NCBI GenBank assembly: GCA_965603075.1
Contig: CBFDBO010000001.1
Span: 124,001 to 188,000 of the forward strand
Source of the DNA: JABJOR01 sp965603075
GTDB lineage: Bacteria; Pseudomonadota; Alphaproteobacteria; Rhodospirillales; Casp-alpha2
DNA: 64,000 nt
Direction of reading: 5' to 3'
The notes below the pieces were generated by a model. It was not told the DNA's origin. It saw only the letters and a list, made by a program, of their open reading frames with translations, and did no database searches. Of this stretch, positions 60,550 through 64,000 are shown one piece after another (position 1 is the stretch's first letter; every line of letters starts with the position of its first letter). The position numbers and the translations under genes are program-made.

Positions 60550-63270
60550 ATGTTCGATGTAATTGCCAAAAAATTTTTCGGCAGCGCTAATGATAGATTT
60601 ATTAAAAGCCTTCATTCACGAGTTGACCAAATCAACGCCTTAGAACCAGAATTTGAGAATCTAAGCGATGATGACTTACGCGCTAAAACAGAACAATTTC
60701 GTGAACAACTATCTGGCGGGGCTTCCCTCGATGACATCTTAGACGCTGCATTTGCGACCGTACGTGAAGCCGCAAAACGTACCTTAAAACAACGTCATTT
60801 CGATGTTCAACTCTTGGGTGGACTGGTACTGCATCAAGGCAAGATTGCCGAAATGAAAACGGGTGAAGGTAAAACGCTTGTTGCCACGCTGGCCGTTTAT
60901 TTAAACGCCATTGAGGGCAAGGGTGTTCATGTGATCACCGTTAATGATTATCTAGCACAGCGCGACGCTGATTGGATGGGGCAAGTCTATCAATTCCTAG
61001 GGTTATCCGTTGGCTGTATCGTTCATGGTTTGGATGATGTGCAACGCAAACAACAATATGCGTGTGATGTAACCTATGGCACCAACAATGAATTTGGTTT
61101 TGATTATCTGCGCGACAATATGAAATTCCGTATGGAAGATATGGCCCAGCGGGATTTTAATTTTGCCATCGTCGATGAAGTTGATAGTATTCTGATCGAT
61201 GAAGCCCGTACCCCCTTGATCATTTCTGGTCCGACAGAAGACAATTCAGAACTTTACACTCAAATCGACAAGGTTATTCCTCATCTTGTTGCCGAAGACT
61301 TTGAAAAAGATGAAAAATCCCGCGCCGTTACCTTTACCGATGAGGGTTCCGAGCATATTGAAAACCTGTTAAACGAAGCTGGCATTTTACAAGAAGGCGG
61401 GTTGTACGATCTTGCCAATATCAATTTAATCCACCACGCCAATCAATCCTTGCGGGCCCATCAGTTATTTGTTCGTGATAAAGATTACATCGTTTCCAAC
61501 GATATGGTTGTTATCATTGATGAATTCACCGGGCGTATGATGGAAGGTCGTCGTTATTCCGATGGGCTGCATCAGGCTCTTGAAGCCAAAGAACGGGTTT
61601 CCATTCAAAATGAGAACCAGACACTTGCTTCTATCACGTTCCAAAATTATTTCCGGCTTTATCCGAAACTAGCTGGTATGACCGGTACCGCCATGACGGA
61701 AGCAGGAGAGTTTTCTGAAATCTATAATCTCGAAGTTATCGAAATGCCCACCAACGTGGACATCATACGTAAAGATTTAGATGATGAAGTCTACCGTACA
61801 GAAGAAGAAAAATTTGAAGCCATTGTTTTGCAAATCAGAGAATGTCAGGAACGAAAACAACCCGTCCTCGTCGGAACTGTCAGTATTGAAAAATCAGAAC
61901 AAATTTCAACACTCCTGAAGAAATACAAGATCACCCACAGTGTTCTTAACGCCCGCAATCATGAAAATGAAGCTGCCATTATTGCCCAAGCTGGCTCGCC
62001 GGGGACTGTTACTATTGCGACCAACATGGCTGGACGTGGCACGGATATTCAAATGGGTGGTAATCTTGATATGCAAGTCAAACAGGAACTTGCCACCCTT
62101 AAAGATGAAAGCAAACACGCCGCCGCCGTGCAGAAAATTAGCGATGAGATAGAAACCAAAAAACCCGTTTCGCTTAAAGCGGGCGGATTGTTTGTTCTCT
62201 GTACGGAACGCCACGAAAGCCGCCGCATCGATAACCAGCTTCGGGGACGGTCGGGTCGTCAAGGTGATCCGGGTGGTTCAAAATTCTACCTTTCTCTTGA
62301 AGATGACCTCATGCGCATCTTTGGTTCAGAGCGTATCGATTCAATGCTTAAAAAACTGGGCTTGGAACAAGGTGAAGCCATTGTTCACCCTTGGGTTAAC
62401 AAAGCCCTTGAAAAAGCCCAACAAAAAGTTGAAGCCCGCAACTTTGAAATTCGTAAAAACCTTTTAAAGTTCGATGATGTCATGAACGAACAGCGCAAGG
62501 TTATCTACGATCAACGTCGCGAACTGATGTCTACGGACAACATCCAAGACACTATTGTGGAAATGCGTCACGAAGTACTTGAAGATATCGTTTCAAAATG
62601 TATCCCTGAAAAAGCTTATATTGACCAATGGGATATCACCTTAATGCACGAAGAGTGCCGACGTTTATTGGGCCTCGACTTACCGGTTCAAGAATGGGCA
62701 AAAGAAGAAGGCATTGCTGAAATAGAAATCCGCGATCGCATCATCGATGCATCTGATCGCAAAATGGCTGAAAAAGCCGTTAGATTTTCACCGGAAATCA
62801 TGCGCAACGTAGAAAAAAGCCTTCTCCTACAAGTTCTCGACCAAATGTGGAAAGAACATCTTTTGACATTGGATCATTTACGTCAGGGTATTGGTTTACG
62901 CGCTTATGGGCAACGTGACCCTTTACGTGAATATCAACGTGAAGCCTTTGATTTATTTGAAGAGATGCTTGGTAATTTACGCCAACGTATTACAACCTTG
63001 TTATCCAATATTGAAATTGAGGTTGCCCCCACAGAATCAGCATTAAGGCCGAGCGAACAGATTATGCATGAAGGCCGCGTCGACCCAGCGTCACAAGCCC
63101 CAGGTAGTGCACCGGAAACTGACGCAGCTCATACGCCTGTACAAAGTCGCCAGCAGAGCGGTGTATCAAACCCGGACGATCCTACCTCATGGGGACGTGT
63201 CGCCCGTAATGCCGTTTGTCCTTGTGGATCAGGCAATAAATATAAACATTGTCACGGCAAACTGACTTAA
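60550..63270 (+). CDS. secA: Preprotein translocase ATPase SecA
   Basis: SecA drives export through SecYEG. The 906-aa protein has Walker A 'AEMKTGEGKTLVATLA', 'VNDYLAQRDADWMG', 'DEVDSILIDEARTPLIISG', 'TNMAGRGTDIQMGGN', the scaffold and two-helix finger, and the C-terminal zinc motif 'CPCGSGNKYKHCHGK'. Length is typical for alphaproteobacteria. It is a single-gene unit after the repeat-bearing gap, and ends 12 nt before the convergent gene. Confidence 0.97.
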   Translation: MFDVIAKKFFGSANDRFIKSLHSRVDQINALEPEFENLSDDDLRAKTEQFREQLSGGASLDDILDAAFATVREAAKRTLKQRHFDVQLLGGLVLHQGKIAEMKTGEGKTLVATLAVYLNAIEGKGVHVITVNDYLAQRDADWMGQVYQFLGLSVGCIVHGLDDVQRKQQYACDVTYGTNNEFGFDYLRDNMKFRMEDMAQRDFNFAIVDEVDSILIDEARTPLIISGPTEDNSELYTQIDKVIPHLVAEDFEKDEKSRAVTFTDEGSEHIENLLNEAGILQEGGLYDLANINLIHHANQSLRAHQLFVRDKDYIVSNDMVVIIDEFTGRMMEGRRYSDGLHQALEAKERVSIQNENQTLASITFQNYFRLYPKLAGMTGTAMTEAGEFSEIYNLEVIEMPTNVDIIRKDLDDEVYRTEEEKFEAIVLQIRECQERKQPVLVGTVSIEKSEQISTLLKKYKITHSVLNARNHENEAAIIAQAGSPGTVTIATNMAGRGTDIQMGGNLDMQVKQELATLKDESKHAAAVQKISDEIETKKPVSLKAGGLFVLCTERHESRRIDNQLRGRSGRQGDPGGSKFYLSLEDDLMRIFGSERIDSMLKKLGLEQGEAIVHPWVNKALEKAQQKVEARNFEIRKNLLKFDDVMNEQRKVIYDQRRELMSTDNIQDTIVEMRHEVLEDIVSKCIPEKAYIDQWDITLMHEECRRLLGLDLPVQEWAKEEGIAEIEIRDRIIDASDRKMAEKAVRFSPEIMRNVEKSLLLQVLDQMWKEHLLTLDHLRQGIGLRAYGQRDPLREYQREAFDLFEEMLGNLRQRITTLLSNIEIEVAPTESALRPSEQIMHEGRVDPASQAPGSAPETDAAHTPVQSRQQSGVSNPDDPTSWGRVARNAVCPCGSGNKYKHCHGKLT

Positions 63271-63282
63271 TATGGGCTTTAC

Positions 63283-63660
63283 CTAATCTTTAACTCTGGC
63301 TGTCCGTCCACCACGACGACGGTCCTGCCCTGCTTTCTTAAGATTTTCTGTATTATGCTCGGCAACTTGCGTCATCAGTTCTATTAGCTCAAGAGCTTCA
63401 CGGGACGCACCTTCCGTTCGCCCGGAAATAATTTCATTCAACGTTTTTTGCGCTGCCTGAGCAGGGGGAATGCTTTGTGGTAACCGTAATAACCACGAAA
63501 GCAATATATCCTGCGCAGGTCCGATAAAGGTGCTGACATTTTCAAATACTTGCGACATCAAATTGACAGGATCGTAATCCGGTCCATTTTGGAAATTGTT
63601 AGGGCCGAGATGGTCTTCGCCTTTTTGAGAAGAATTATTTTCGCTCTTACTATCGTTCAT
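63283..63660 (-). CDS. Hypothetical protein
   Basis: This 125-aa soluble protein is unrecognised. A disordered, Asn/Ser/Asp-rich N-terminus is followed by a helical part ('DPVNLMSQVFENVSTFIGPAQDILLSWLLRLPQS') and a basic tail ('KKAGQDRRRGGRTARVKD'). The ribosome-binding site is strong (GAGGTGGGAAG before ATG), which supports a real gene. It is divergent from the YihY gene and convergent to secA. Confidence 0.6.
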   Translation of the reverse strand: MNDSKSENNSSQKGEDHLGPNNFQNGPDYDPVNLMSQVFENVSTFIGPAQDILLSWLLRLPQSIPPAQAAQKTLNEIISGRTEGASREALELIELMTQVAEHNTENLKKAGQDRRRGGRTARVKD

Positions 63661-63763
63661 CTTCCCACCTCAACCTTTGGCTGATAGGATGTTTTTGTAT
63701 AAACCAACATCGTACTGTCATTACTGATTTCTAACGGTAGTTTAGGGTAAGGCCAAGATAATA

Positions 63764-64000
63764 ATGGACAAAGAAGCAATGCATTTTTGGAATGGACGAC
63801 TTGTTCTGTTCTGTAAACTGATTTGGCGGCGGTTCTTAACAGAGCGGTGCTGGAGAATGGCAGCGGGTCTAAGCTATACCTCTTTATTAGCAATCGTCCC
63901 CTTAAGCGCCATCGCCTTTTCAATGTTAACGGCATTTCCGGTATTTGAAGGAGTTCGCGAACGCTTGCAAAGTACCGTATTTACGAACTTTCTGCCCTCG
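63764..64000 (+). CDS. YihY/BrkB family membrane protein (5' part)
   Basis: 79 codons are visible before the right edge. After 'MDKEAMHFWNGRLVLFCK', the stretch 'RFLTERCWRMAAGLSYTSLLAIVPLSAIAF' matches the start of the YihY/BrkB (formerly RNase BN-like) inner-membrane family, where 'AAGLSYTSLLAIVPL' is the first membrane segment. The function of the family is unclear. The minus-strand frame at 63657-63935 overlaps it and is a shadow. The 3' end is outside the window. Confidence 0.82.
   Translation, partial: MDKEAMHFWNGRLVLFCKLIWRRFLTERCWRMAAGLSYTSLLAIVPLSAIAFSMLTAFPVFEGVRERLQSTVFTNFLPS

Noticed and set aside
63657..63935. 92-codon minus-strand ORF
   Set aside because: It is antisense to the start of the YihY-like gene, whose plus-strand frame matches the family.

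Overview
The window is a compact, fairly AT-rich stretch of chromosome from an alphaproteobacterium. I judge the order by gene order only, and a marine Rhodospirillales-like lineage fits best. The evidence is the Gram-negative envelope genes (lptG-lptD-surA), the alphaproteobacterial blocks rpsF-rpsR-DUF2232-rplI-dnaB-alr and radA-cvpA-purF, the fabD-fabG-acpP-fabF-mltG cluster, the argJ-mutT-ppiC-secA neighbourhood and a PAS_5 family protein. I see no insertion sequence, prophage, CRISPR array or rRNA. One tRNA (Leu, UAA) is present.

Layout: 1-5.9 kb holds LPS export and outer-membrane assembly (lptG end, lptD, surA) followed by pdxA and rsmA. 5.9-7.7 kb holds gmk and yicC on the minus strand and a decayed TlpA-like remnant. 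7.7-13.1 kb holds an SDR gene and the fatty-acid synthesis cluster. 13.1-24.6 kb holds ribosomal proteins, cspA, dnaB, alr, an Mla-type ABC pair, radA, cvpA and purF. 24.6-29 kb is a small catabolic-looking group (SDR, ornithine cyclodeaminase-like, VOC, DDAH-like, class I glutamine amidotransferase) with a highly structured intergenic region. 29-35 kb holds a Sel1 protein, a small lipoprotein, the yfgM-bamB-der operon and murI. 35-39.2 kb is a five-gene tungsten aldehyde:ferredoxin oxidoreductase (AOR) operon with an FAD subunit and a MoaD-like carrier. 39.4-45.2 kb holds a P-loop protein, metA, two tandem GNAT genes, serA and serC. 45.4-52.4 kb holds an orphan CheB, an SLC13/RCK permease, a class III aminotransferase, an SH3 protein and a Cys/Met PLP enzyme. 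52.9-55.5 kb holds an HD-domain oxygenase-like protein, an Fe(II)/2OG oxygenase, a CDGSH protein and a PAS protein. 55.5-64 kb holds tRNA-Leu, a CinA-N protein, an EamA transporter, mutT, argJ, a parvulin, secA, a hypothetical gene and the start of a YihY/BrkB gene.

The most interesting non-routine signals are these. (1) A candidate small RNA on the minus strand at about 27855-27961 has a long stem that stays paired through a G-U wobble only on that strand, an exposed CCUCC loop and a terminator. (2) Two 19-bp palindromic repeats lie exactly 21 bp apart upstream of the AOR operon, and that operon encodes an uncharacterised 97-aa protein ending in Gly-Gly-Gly. (3) Five 25-bp repeats, each a small dyad, lie between ppiC and secA, and three 22-bp repeats at the 3' end of ppiC show compensatory changes. 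(4) An HD-domain oxygenase-like gene lies convergent to a BesD-family-like Fe(II)/2OG oxygenase. All functional calls rest on reading the translated sequence; no searches were run.
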